Shown here one piece after another: positions 9,055-19,784 of a DNA stretch of 64,000 nucleotides. Source of the stretch: Micromonosporaceae bacterium KJ-029 (GTDB lineage Bacteria > Actinomycetota > Actinomycetes > Mycobacteriales > Micromonosporaceae); assembly GCA_005402585.1 (NCBI GenBank), contig BIFP01000035.1, positions 186,001 through 250,000 on the forward strand, written 5' to 3'. Made by a program: the position numbers and the translations under genes. The notes beneath the pieces were generated by a model that had not been told where the DNA came from, did not search any database, and saw nothing but the letters and a program-made list of their open reading frames with translations. Position 1 is the stretch's first letter; every line of letters starts with the position of its first letter.

Positions 9055-10314
9055 TTGACCTCCATCGCCTCCGCCGCCACCGGATCGGCCGGGTTCGACG
9101 TCACCGCGCTGAGGGCGCAGTTCCCGTCCCTGGCCTCGGGCATCGCGCACTTCGACGGTCCGGGCGGCACGCAGACGCCACGGCGGGTCGCCGACGCGAT
9201 CGCCGCCACCATCACCAGCCCGCTGTCCAACCGCGGCACCGGCTCGGTGTCCGAGGCCAACGCCGACGCCGCGGTCACGGCGTTCCGGCAGGGCTACGCC
9301 GACCTGCTCGGCGTCCCCGCCCGCGGGATCGTCCACGGGCGCAGCGCCACGCAGCTGACCTTCGACTTCTCCCGGGCGATCGCCCGGCAGTGGCGCCCGG
9401 GTGACGAGGTCGTGGTGACCAGGCTCGACCACGACGCCAACGTCCGGCCCTGGGTGATCGCCGCCGAGAACGCCGGCGCGGTGGTGCGCTGGATCGACCT
9501 CGACCCCGTCACCGCCGAACTCGACTCCGCGTCCGTCGAGGCCGCCGTCACCGAGCGGACGCGGCTGGTCGCCGTCACCGCTGCGTCGAACCTGCTCGGC
9601 ACCAAGCCCGCGGTGCGGGCGATTGCCGACGCCGCGCACGCCGTCGGCGCGCTGGTCCACGTCGACGGCGTGCACTACACCGCGCACCAGTTCGTCGACG
9701 TCCCCGCCCTCGGCGCTGACCTGTTCGTCTGCTCCCCGTACAAGTTCCTCGGCCCGCACTGCGGTGTCCTGGCCGCCGACCCCGACCTGCTCGAAACCCT
9801 GCACCCGGACAAGCTGCTGCCCTCCACCAACGCTGTCCCCGAACGCTTCGAACTCGGCACCCTGCCCTACGAGACCCTCGCCGGCGCCACCGCCGCCGTC
9901 GACTTCCTCGCGGAGATCGCCCCCGGAGCAGTCGGAGCCACGGAAGCCGGCTCCTCCCGCCGGGAGCGCCTGCGGGCCTCCCTGCACGCCGTCGACGAGC
10001 ACGAGACGCGCCTTCGGCGCCTGCTCGAGGACGGACTCGCGGCACTGGGCGCCGAGGTGGTCGTGCACTCCCGGGCGGCCGACCGCACCCCGACCCTGCT
10101 GATCACCCTGCCCGGCCGCAAGACCTGGGACGCCTACCAGTTCCTCCTCGGCCGCGACGTGCTCGCCCCCGCCGGGTCCTTCTACGCGTACGAGCCGTTC
10201 CGCCGCCTCGGCCTGGACGACGAGCACGCGCTCCGGCTCGGCCTGGCCCCCTACAACGACGACACCGACGTCGCCCGCGTCCTGGACGGGCTGGCCGCCT
10301 TCCTGGCCAAGTGA
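9055..10314 (+). CDS. Cysteine desulfurase-like class V aminotransferase
   Basis: A 419-aa PLP enzyme of the cysteine desulfurase-like branch of fold-type I aminotransferases. The PLP-lysine context is CSPYKFLGPHCG, and HVDGVHYTAH carries the cofactor-binding Asp. It may remove sulfur from cysteine or act on a related amino acid in the cytoplasm. Upstream in-frame starts exist, but TTG 9055 is preferred: it has AGGAG six bases before it and gives the usual N-terminus (LRAQFPSLASG). The divergent XRE-cupin gene and shared palindromes suggest repression by that regulator. Substrate is not certain. Confidence 0.88.
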   Translation: MTSIASAATGSAGFDVTALRAQFPSLASGIAHFDGPGGTQTPRRVADAIAATITSPLSNRGTGSVSEANADAAVTAFRQGYADLLGVPARGIVHGRSATQLTFDFSRAIARQWRPGDEVVVTRLDHDANVRPWVIAAENAGAVVRWIDLDPVTAELDSASVEAAVTERTRLVAVTAASNLLGTKPAVRAIADAAHAVGALVHVDGVHYTAHQFVDVPALGADLFVCSPYKFLGPHCGVLAADPDLLETLHPDKLLPSTNAVPERFELGTLPYETLAGATAAVDFLAEIAPGAVGATEAGSSRRERLRASLHAVDEHETRLRRLLEDGLAALGAEVVVHSRAADRTPTLLITLPGRKTWDAYQFLLGRDVLAPAGSFYAYEPFRRLGLDDEHALRLGLAPYNDDTDVARVLDGLAAFLAK

Positions 10315-10382
10315 CCAACGAACGCCCGCACCGACCCGAGGCCCGGCGCCCCGCGCGGGCGGCGGGTGGGTAGGTTGCGCCG

Positions 10383-10821
10383 ATGAGTCGAGAGGATCAG
10401 GTCCGAGCGGCCTCGCCCGGCAGTCGCCTCGTGCTGTCCGCACAGTTGCTCCTGGCCGCGTGTCGGCAGCGTCGGTGTGCTCCTCTCTGCGGCACTGCAC
10501 GTCGGCGACCTCCCCGCTGTCCTGGACCCAGGGTTGGAACGACTGGGCGACCCGAAGGAGTCGATCCCGCCGGTCGGTCCGGACTCCGTCTGGAACCCGC
10601 TGGCCTGGGTGTTCGGCCTCAGCCGTGCGGTGGCGATGTTTGTCTACCCGGTCGCGTTCGTCACCGTGGCCCTCGGGATCGTGGCCCTTGTCCGCACCTG
10701 GCGGGTCGGCGACCGGAGAGCGTTCGGTTGGCTCACCATCGGCACGGCCGGGTGGTGTGCGCTGGCCGCGATCGCCCTGACACCGTACGGCACGCAACTG
10801 CACCACTGGCTGCTCGACTGA
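10383..10821 (+). pseudogene. Small membrane protein gene with a frameshift
   Basis: The reading frame starts at ATG 10383 (MSREDQVRAASPG) six bases after a TAGGTT -10-like element and enters a first hydrophobic segment (LVLSAQLLLAA). Near 10459-10462 the coding signal jumps to the next frame, which continues VGSVGVLLSAALHVG and ends with two more membrane helices at 10821. One extra base (the T at about 10461) would explain it. Either this is a sequencing error or a recent pseudogene; alternatively a short 114-aa product starts at GTG 10477. The restored protein would be about 145 aa with three TM segments. Function unknown. Confidence 0.6.
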
Positions 10822-10837
10822 GCCCTCAGCCTTCCGA

Positions 10838-12430
10838 TCAGGTCAGGCTGTGACAGCAGCTCGCCTGGTTGCCGCCCGCGCGCTTCGCGGCGTACATCGC
10901 GCTGTCCGCGTGGGTGAGGGTCTGCGCGAGCGAGTACGCGGGGCCGGTGGCGACCCCGACGCTGACGTTTGCCCGCCAGGCGGTCATGCCGGCAACGGCG
11001 TCCACGGTCCGCTGGGCCACTTCCCTGGCGGCCGCGGAATCGGCGCCCGGAAGGATGGCGACGAACTCGTCTCCGCCCAACCGGGCCACGAAATCGCCGT
11101 TCCGGACGCTGGTGGTGAGCACCTGCGCGACGGCGCGCAGCACGTCGTCGCCGGTGGAGTGCCCCAGCGAGTCATTGATGTGCTTGAACCGGTCCATGTC
11201 CACAGCCAACACCGCCACCACCGGATCGGCGGCGGTGTCCGGCGCGGCCAGCTGCCGCAGGAAGTTGTCAAGACCACGACGGTTCGCCACGCCGGTGAGC
11301 GGGTCGGTCTGCGCCGCCCGCTCGGCCTGCTCGTGCCGCCACCGCAGGACGTCGTACGACTGCATGGTCATCGCCGTGTGCAGCCAGCGGTGCCGCTGGC
11401 GCCACAGCAGTTCCGCGAGTGCGTCTCCGTAGGTGAGCCCCGGGGTCGCGTCGGGCGATCCGTTCGCCGACAGCAGCACCGCGTGCGTACGGTGCAGCGC
11501 CGCCGAGATGAGCCAGTCGGTATCGGGTGACAGGGAGGCGACGGCGTCCTCGATCACGCGCAGCGCCTCGCCCGGGCGCCCGGAGCGGCGGAGCGCGACG
11601 GCGTGGAACGGTCGGCACAGCAGCAACTCCTGCTGCTGTTCCTCCAGCCCGGAGGTCTGCAGGAGCGCGATGTACCTGGGGATGTCGGCCGCCGCACCGG
11701 TCGGGTCCTGGCGATCCGCGCGCGAGCACGCCGCGTACAGCAACGCCAGCAGCCGCCACACCTCCGCCTTGGGTCCGGAAGCCTCCCCCGCCGCCCGCAG
11801 CGCGTGCTTCTCGGCGACGGTGGTGTGCTCCTCCGCCTCGGCGACCTGACCGACCTGATACAGCTCCAGCGCCCACAGGAGGTTCAGCTCCGCAAGATTG
11901 CAGAGCCACATCGCACGGTTGCCGTTGTCCGGGTACGCCGCTCGGCAGGTCGCTTCGTACGCCGCCTGGAACTGGGGCGCGGCCAGCTCGTAGAGGCGCA
12001 GTTGCGCGTAACCGATCGCGATGCCGGTGCGGGCGTTGCTCAGGATCACCGGATCAGGTTCGTCGGCGAGCAAGGCAGTCTCGGCGCTGACGAGGTCGCG
12101 CAGTACCGCCTCGATGTCGAACTCGGCGATGTCCTGGTGGCCCAGGCGCAGCCGCCGGGTCGCCCGCAGCGACAACGCGCAGGAACGCCAGCCGACGCCG
12201 CATTCGCGGTCAGCGGCGGCCAGCATCAGATCAGCGGCGGCAATGGCGGCACGCAGGTCACCCAGCCGGGTCAATGCCACCACGCGGGCGAAATGCATCG
12301 CCGACGGGCCGTCGCACATCGCTCCGGTGGATCCGCGAAGCGTCTCCTCGGCGACCGCCAGCACCTGGGCCGCGGCGCCGGCCTGCGCCTCTTCGGCAAG
12401 ACGCAGGGCCCGGAGAGTCACATCGTCCAT
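10838..12430 (-). CDS. GGDEF-domain diguanylate cyclase with TPR-like N-terminus
   Basis: A 530-aa cytoplasmic protein. The first ~350 residues are alpha-helical and TPR/STAND-like (repeated AL..A...L patterns) and lack a membrane anchor. The last ~160 residues form a GGDEF domain: DPLTGVANRR, then the active-site motif RLGGDEF and a VGVA strand. An RxxD inhibitory site (RNGD) sits five residues before GGDEF, so the enzyme should make cyclic di-GMP and be product-inhibited. It is convergent with the frameshifted membrane gene. The input sensed by the helical part is unknown. Confidence 0.9.
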   Translation of the reverse strand: MDDVTLRALRLAEEAQAGAAAQVLAVAEETLRGSTGAMCDGPSAMHFARVVALTRLGDLRAAIAAADLMLAAADRECGVGWRSCALSLRATRRLRLGHQDIAEFDIEAVLRDLVSAETALLADEPDPVILSNARTGIAIGYAQLRLYELAAPQFQAAYEATCRAAYPDNGNRAMWLCNLAELNLLWALELYQVGQVAEAEEHTTVAEKHALRAAGEASGPKAEVWRLLALLYAACSRADRQDPTGAAADIPRYIALLQTSGLEEQQQELLLCRPFHAVALRRSGRPGEALRVIEDAVASLSPDTDWLISAALHRTHAVLLSANGSPDATPGLTYGDALAELLWRQRHRWLHTAMTMQSYDVLRWRHEQAERAAQTDPLTGVANRRGLDNFLRQLAAPDTAADPVVAVLAVDMDRFKHINDSLGHSTGDDVLRAVAQVLTTSVRNGDFVARLGGDEFVAILPGADSAAAREVAQRTVDAVAGMTAWRANVSVGVATGPAYSLAQTLTHADSAMYAAKRAGGNQASCCHSLT

Positions 12431-12604
12431 GCGGTCCTCCGCGCCGCCCAGGGAAGAAACAGGCCGATGCTACGTCAATCGCTCCACTTCGGGGAGTCGC
12501 CGCCGGCCCACCCCGGCCGCACCCATTCGTCGGAAACGGGTTGCGGCCGACGGCGGCACTGGGTAGAAGTAGCGAACTGATCTACGAGAAAGGAGGGCTG
12601 AGCG

Positions 12605-12658
12605 ATGTACACCACGCACCCCGCGCTCGTGTCCTCCCGGGGCGACCAGCTCAGCTGA
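12605..12658 (+). CDS. Candidate 17-codon leader peptide
   Basis: A short ORF starts at ATG with a near-ideal ribosome site (AAAGGAGGG, 8-nt spacer) and encodes MYTTHPALVSSRGDQLS before TGA. It lies 38 nt upstream of the acetyltransferase start, whose own ribosome site is weaker. This layout suggests a leader or coupling ORF. It holds no run of one amino acid that would name an attenuation signal. Confidence 0.45.
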   Translation: MYTTHPALVSSRGDQLS

Positions 12659-12696
12659 TCCCGGCGGGAGCAGGGCGCCTTCGGACGGAGAAGGAC

Positions 12697-13629
12697 TTGA
12701 CTCTGCACCACCCTGACCTGACCCTGCGCCCGATCACCGGGCCTGACGAACTGGAGCTGTTCAACAGCATCCCGTACGCCCTCAACAAGGAAATCGGCAG
12801 CGACCTGGCGGCCGGCCGCCGCCGCCCGGAATGGCTGTGGCTCGCCCTGCGCGGCGATCGCGTGGTGGCCCGGGCCGGGTGGTGGTCGCGCCCCGGGGAC
12901 CAGCACCCCCTGCTGATGGACATCTTCGACCTCGCCGGAGACATCGACGACGGCGTGCGGTTGCTGAACCGCGCGCTGCCCGCCGTGGTACCTGCCGGGG
13001 CGAAGCCACCGGAGTACGGCCGGTTCCTCCCCCCGGACTGGCGCGACCACCCCGACACTCGGCAGGCGGCCGAGCACCGGATGGAAGCCCTCGAACGGAT
13101 CGGCGCCAGATTGTTCGTCGAGCGGCTCCGCCTGGAATGGCGACCCGGCACGCCCATCGCCGAGCCCAGCGGACGGCTCACCTTCCGGCCGATCCACCAG
13201 CCCGGAGAGCTCATCGAACTCATGACGCTCGTGCTTGACGGCACCCTCGACGCGCACAGCCGCGACGATCTGACCCGCATGACCGCCGCGCAGGCCGCAC
13301 AGGAGCAGTATCGAACCGAGTTCGAGCGGTACGCCAGCCCTCGTGAGTGGTGGCGGATCGCGGCGCTACCGGACGGTGAGCCCGTCGGATTCGTAATCCC
13401 CGCGCACAACGGCTACAACCCGATCATCGCGTACCTCGGCATCGTGCCGGCACATCGCGGCCACGGTCACATCCATGACGTGCTGGCCGCGGGTACCCGC
13501 CTGCTGGCGGCGCAGAACGTGAGCCGTATCCGAGCCGCCACCGACGTCGGCAACACGCCGATGGCCGCGGCCTTCGCTCGGGCGGGCTACGTCACCTTCG
13601 AACGGCAGATCGACATGACGTGGCGATGA
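12697..13629 (+). CDS. GNAT-family N-acetyltransferase, long form
   Basis: A 310-aa protein with two GNAT-like halves. The C-terminal half has the clear acetyl-CoA motif (YLGIVPAHRGHGHIHDVLAAG) and the N-N-x-x-M element (DVGNTPMAAAFARAGY). The N-terminal half (LTLRPITGPDELELF) resembles the start of a second, probably non-catalytic GNAT fold. TTG 12697 is chosen as the start, with GGAG five bases upstream; residues further upstream do not look coding. A small leader ORF precedes it. The acceptor substrate is unknown. Confidence 0.8.
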   Translation: MTLHHPDLTLRPITGPDELELFNSIPYALNKEIGSDLAAGRRRPEWLWLALRGDRVVARAGWWSRPGDQHPLLMDIFDLAGDIDDGVRLLNRALPAVVPAGAKPPEYGRFLPPDWRDHPDTRQAAEHRMEALERIGARLFVERLRLEWRPGTPIAEPSGRLTFRPIHQPGELIELMTLVLDGTLDAHSRDDLTRMTAAQAAQEQYRTEFERYASPREWWRIAALPDGEPVGFVIPAHNGYNPIIAYLGIVPAHRGHGHIHDVLAAGTRLLAAQNVSRIRAATDVGNTPMAAAFARAGYVTFERQIDMTWR

Positions 13630-13644
13630 CGGGCATGTGACCGG

Positions 13645-13686
13645 GCAGCCGGAGGGGTGACACTGACAGGACTCCCCTCCGGCTGC
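13645..13686. terminator. Bidirectional terminator hairpin
   Basis: A perfect 13-bp inverted repeat (GCAGCCGGAGGGG / CCCCTCCGGCTGC) with a 16-nt loop lies between the convergent acetyltransferase and membrane protein genes and could serve both. Confidence 0.65.
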
Positions 13687-13752
13687 GGTCAGGTGGCTGT
13701 GCCTGGCGCCGGGGTCGCGATCTTCGCGGAGAGCGGTTGTGGGCCGATGCGC

Positions 13753-14283
13753 CTACTCCGCTCGGCTGGCGGCGTCGACGGGCGATCGCCCCCGCTCGAG
13801 CAGGCCGGCCATCTCGTCACGCCAGCGTAGCGCGGCACGCCACCCCACCACCTCGGCGGTGATCCTCGCGCCGTTGGACGTGGTCGCCGCCACGGTCCAC
13901 GGCCGGCGGAACAGCACTCGCCCCATGAGGGCCAGGACCAGCAGCACGAGCGCCACGACGAGGTCGATGACGATCAGCAGCAGCGGAAGGAGCACCCACC
14001 AGAACAGGGCCGCGGCGGCGATGACCGCGAAGAAGACCACCACGAGGACGAAGACGGCGTCGCCCAGGTCGAACCCGCCTCCCCCACCGCCTCTCGAACC
14101 CGACGATGCGGCGTCGCCCACCTGCACCGCCCGGTCGACGAGGTCCCCGGAGCCGCCGTCCCGGTTGCTCCGCTTCCGGCGCCAACCGCCGAAGCGTCGG
14201 GCGAGCGCTCGCCAGCGCGGCTCCCAAGCCACGCGTACGGTCCATCGCGTGCCGTCGGGGTCGGTCACCAACACACTGCGCAC
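13753..14283 (-). CDS. Unknown two-TM membrane protein
   Basis: A 176-aa protein. An N-terminal soluble part (MRSVLVTDPDGTRWTVRVAW) is followed by a Gly/Ser linker near residue 65, two strongly hydrophobic segments (about 73-120: FVLVVVFFAVIAAAALFWWV, then LLIVIDLVVALVLLVLALMG) and a short C-terminal soluble tail (RPWTVAATTSNG). The pattern suggests a membrane-anchored protein with both ends in the cytoplasm. I know no function for it. Confidence 0.75.
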   Translation of the reverse strand: MRSVLVTDPDGTRWTVRVAWEPRWRALARRFGGWRRKRSNRDGGSGDLVDRAVQVGDAASSGSRGGGGGGFDLGDAVFVLVVVFFAVIAAAALFWWVLLPLLLIVIDLVVALVLLVLALMGRVLFRRPWTVAATTSNGARITAEVVGWRAALRWRDEMAGLLERGRSPVDAASRAE

Positions 14284-14405
14284 GGCGTCAAGCTATCCGC
14301 CGATGGCAAGTGCCGCCCCTGGCGTCTCTCGCGCCGCTGGCTGGGCGGGTTCGGATCCTGCGGCTGCGTTGGGCAACTCCGGTGGGACGTGGCACGATTT
14401 CGCAG

Positions 14406-14855
<450 letters not shown>

Positions 14856-15022
14856 CCGCCGTTGTCGTCCCGGTCGGGGTCGTCGCGGTCGCGAGACGAA
14901 CGACCACCGGCGAGATCGACATCTCGGGCGATCGGGCTGCCGTCTTTCGGGCTTCCCGTTCGTTTGTAAGCCCGACGAGACACATCGGGTCGACACGCGA
15001 CCCACGACCTCAGGAGTGACCC

Positions 15023-15379
15023 ATGACCGGCTCTTCCAACGAGGGAATCAAGACCGTTCTGCATCCGGTGTCCGACCTGGCCGCGGCCAAGGCGGTGTAC
15101 ACCGCCCTGCTCGGCGTGCCGCCCCAGCACGACGCGCCCTACTACGTCGGCTACGAGGTCGCGGGCCAGCACATCGGGCTGGTGCCGAACGGTGGACCGC
15201 AGGGCATGACCTCGCCGGTGGCGTACTGGCACGTGTCGGACATCGAGGCGAAGCTGGCCGAGGTGACCGCCGCGGGTGCCACCGTGAAGGAGCCCGCACA
15301 CGACGTCGGCGGCGGCCGCCTGGTGGCCACCGTCACCGACGCCGACGGCAACGTGCTCGGGCTGCTTCAGGACCGATGA
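15023..15379 (+). CDS. VOC-family (glyoxalase/bleomycin-resistance-like) protein
   Basis: A 118-aa vicinal-oxygen-chelate protein with the usual paired beta-alpha-beta-beta-beta modules: LHPVSDLAAAKAVYTALLG at the start and VTDADGNVLGLLQ at the end. Such proteins bind a metal or a small molecule and serve as lyases, dioxygenases or drug-binding proteins; the role here is unknown. AGGAG precedes the ATG. The stop overlaps the next ATG (ATGA), coupling it to the PPOX-type gene, and the AraC gene lies upstream. Confidence 0.88.
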   Translation: MTGSSNEGIKTVLHPVSDLAAAKAVYTALLGVPPQHDAPYYVGYEVAGQHIGLVPNGGPQGMTSPVAYWHVSDIEAKLAEVTAAGATVKEPAHDVGGGRLVATVTDADGNVLGLLQDR

Positions 15380-15828
15380 GCGCCGACCCCCGCTCCCGCG
15401 CTCAGCGTCGTCGGGACACCGAGCATCGACTGACCCACGACATCGACGTCTGGGTGGCCAGCGCGTCGCCGGAGGGTGCGCCGTACCTGGTGCCGCTGTC
15501 CTTCGGCTGGGACGGCGAGGCGTTGCTGATGGCCACGCCGGCGGACAGCCCGACCGGCCGGAACCTGGCCGCCACCCGGGCCGTCCGGCTGGGGCTGGGC
15601 CACACCCGCGACGTGTGCATGATCGAGGGCGAGGTCGAGGTCCTCGAGATCGATTCGCTGCCGCAGGAGCGGGGTGACCGGTTCGCCGCGCGCACCGGCT
15701 TCGATCCGCGTGCGCTGGCCACGCCGTACCGTTGGTTCCGCGTCTCCCCGCGCCGCATACAGGCGTGGCGCGAGGTGAACGAACTGCCCGACCGGGAGCT
15801 GATGCGCGACGGCCGCTGGCTGGTGTGA
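15376..15828 (+). CDS. Pyridoxamine 5'-phosphate oxidase-family protein
   Basis: A 150-aa split-barrel flavin/F420-binding-type protein (LVPLSFGWDGEALLMATPAD, then RNLAATRAVRLGLGHTRDV), as in the PPOX-like and F420-dependent families of actinobacteria. It probably binds FMN or F420 and carries out a redox reaction on an unknown substrate. ATG 15376 overlaps the VOC stop; translation is therefore coupled. It ends before the UvrA-like gene with a gap of about 140 nt. Confidence 0.8.
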   Translation: MSADPRSRAQRRRDTEHRLTHDIDVWVASASPEGAPYLVPLSFGWDGEALLMATPADSPTGRNLAATRAVRLGLGHTRDVCMIEGEVEVLEIDSLPQERGDRFAARTGFDPRALATPYRWFRVSPRRIQAWREVNELPDRELMRDGRWLV

Positions 15829-15965
15829 CGCCTGGGCCGGGCGCGTGGCATCACCGGGGCGCACCGACGTAGGTGCGCCAGACGTACTGTTCGAAGCTGG
15901 TCAGATCGAGCCAGGCGACGCCGGCGGAGACCGCCAAGGTGGCGCCACCCAACAGATGGAGACAG

Positions 15966-18365
<2,400 letters not shown>

Positions 18366-18368
18366 GAC

Positions 18369-18398
18369 GAGGGGGCGAGAGCGTGCTCTCGCCCCCTC
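18369..18398 (+). terminator. Strong hairpin terminator after the UvrA-like gene
   Basis: A perfect 14-bp stem (GAGGGGGCGAGAGC / GCTCTCGCCCCCTC) with a 2-nt loop, starting 3 nt past the stop. It separates the UvrA-like gene from the second VOC gene. Confidence 0.8.
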
Positions 18399-18452
18399 CC
18401 AGAGCGACCGGCAACAGGGCGGTGGAGGCGAGGCGGGTCCTGGCCGCGCCCC

Positions 18453-18528
18453 GCATCGGGAGACAGGTGGCCAGACCGATCAGGATTCGAGAAGCGCGGG
18501 TCAACCGGCCGCAACTAGCCTGACCACC
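18453..18528 (+). repeat. 76-bp duplicated element, copy 2, with leaderless promoter
   Basis: This second copy of the AraC 3'-end sequence ends exactly at the VOC start codon. Its TAGCCT (18516-18521) fits a -10 hexamer and lies 7 nt before the ATG, which suggests a leaderless transcript. Translated in the AraC frame it still reads as an AraC C-terminal tail (RQVARPIR), so it may be the remnant of a lost regulator gene that now serves as promoter or operator. Confidence 0.7.
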
Positions 18529-18939
18529 ATGAACGTCACCATTCACTACGCCTTCCTCCCGCACACCGACGCGGACGCCGCCCTGGCCTTCTATCGGGAC
18601 GCCCTCGGCTTCGAGGTCCGCAACGACGTGGGATACGAGGGGATGCGCTGGATCACCGTCGGTCCCGCCGGTCAGCCGGGCACGTCGATCGTCCTGCATC
18701 CGCCGGCCGCTGACCCCGGCATCACCGACGACGAGCGCCGCACCATTCTCGAATTGATCGCCAAGGGCAGCTACGGCGCCATCACGTTGGCCACCGACGA
18801 CCTCGACGGCCTCTTCGGGAAGCTGCAGGCCAGCGGAGCCGACGTCGTCCAGGAGCCGACCGAGCAGCCTTACGGCGTCCGTGACTGCGCCTTCCGCGAT
18901 CCCACTGGCAACCTGATCCGCGTCAACGAGCTGCGCTGA
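18529..18939 (+). CDS. VOC-family protein
   Basis: A 136-aa glyoxalase/bleomycin-resistance-like protein (FLPHTDADAALAFYRDALGF at the start; FRDPTGNLIRVNE at the end, the Glu being the usual metal ligand). It has the extended form with two VOC modules in one chain. Starts at ATG 18529 without a ribosome site, 7 nt after a TAGCCT -10-like hexamer, so probably leaderless. Its promoter region duplicates the AraC 3' end. It is convergent with the membrane protein gene that follows. Confidence 0.88.
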   Translation: MNVTIHYAFLPHTDADAALAFYRDALGFEVRNDVGYEGMRWITVGPAGQPGTSIVLHPPAADPGITDDERRTILELIAKGSYGAITLATDDLDGLFGKLQASGADVVQEPTEQPYGVRDCAFRDPTGNLIRVNELR

Positions 18940-18958
18940 GCCGGTCGGCGATCGCCGG

Positions 18959-19615
18959 TCAGTACGGCGGCGGTGGCCATGTCCCTGGTCGTCGAGCCGG
19001 GCGGGGTCGACAGTGCGGGCGACGCGGCGGTTGACGGGGACGGCGACGCCGAGTGTGGCCGCTGTGCTCGGACGAGGCGCAGGCCCGCTGCTTCGGCCGG
19101 AGCCGCGGCATGTCTCGGGTTGGCAGATGAGTCACTGCCGCGTGCGTCATGGCGCCGATCCCGCTGCCCACGAGAATTCCGGTCAGTGTCGCCCACCCGG
19201 CTCCGACACCGGGCGGGAGCAGCGCGTTGATGCCCAACCCAGCAGACACTCCTGCTGCCAGGCCGGCTCCGAGGGCCCACCAGCGATGCCGTACGCCCTG
19301 CAGGTGCAGTTGGCCGGCGGGCGACAGGGTCAGCATGAGCACGAGCGTCGGCGGGGTCGAGGGGATCAACAGCACGAGGACCGCGCCCATGATCGCCCCG
19401 AGAACGAGCGCCGCCAGGTTGAGCGCGAACGCCTGGCGCAGGTCGGCCGGCGCGTGGCCCATGTCCGGTCGGCGCCGCCAGAGCCGCCGCCAGTTGTCGG
19501 TGAAGGTGCGCTCGGGTGCCCGGCCGGTTTCTGACGGGACCGGGTTGGCCGGTGGAGGAGCACCACCGGGGCCTGTCGTGCCGTCTGGTGCGGAGGGCGT
19601 GCCCGGCGAAGTCAC
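18959..19615 (-). CDS. Unknown membrane protein
   Basis: A 218-aa protein. Pro/Gly-rich N-terminus (1-40), a basic patch (RRLWRRRPD), then a hydrophobic core with about four membrane segments (AFALNLAALVLGAIMGAVLV, LVLMLTLSPAGQL, LGAGLAAGVSAGLGINALL, WATLTGILVGSGIGAMTHA). The last ~45 residues are Arg/Pro-rich and may be a frameshifted or unconstrained tail. GTG 19615 is chosen because GAGG lies 8 nt upstream; the frame upstream of it is antisense to the neighbouring serine hydrolase. Function unknown. Confidence 0.65.
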   Translation of the reverse strand: MTSPGTPSAPDGTTGPGGAPPPANPVPSETGRAPERTFTDNWRRLWRRRPDMGHAPADLRQAFALNLAALVLGAIMGAVLVLLIPSTPPTLVLMLTLSPAGQLHLQGVRHRWWALGAGLAAGVSAGLGINALLPPGVGAGWATLTGILVGSGIGAMTHAAVTHLPTRDMPRLRPKQRACASSEHSGHTRRRRPRQPPRRPHCRPRPARRPGTWPPPPY

Positions 19616-19784
19616 GGCGTCATCCTCGCGCACCGTGGTACACCCCGGGAAGTGGTGGAGTCGCCCAGGTGGGGCCAAGCCGGTCGGGTCGAGATCGGCA
19701 GCGATGGCGACGGTCGTCTGACAGCCGAATGAACGACGCGGTAAATGACCGAGGTGCTGGCTGCGCCGGGGGTCGGGGCCTGTC

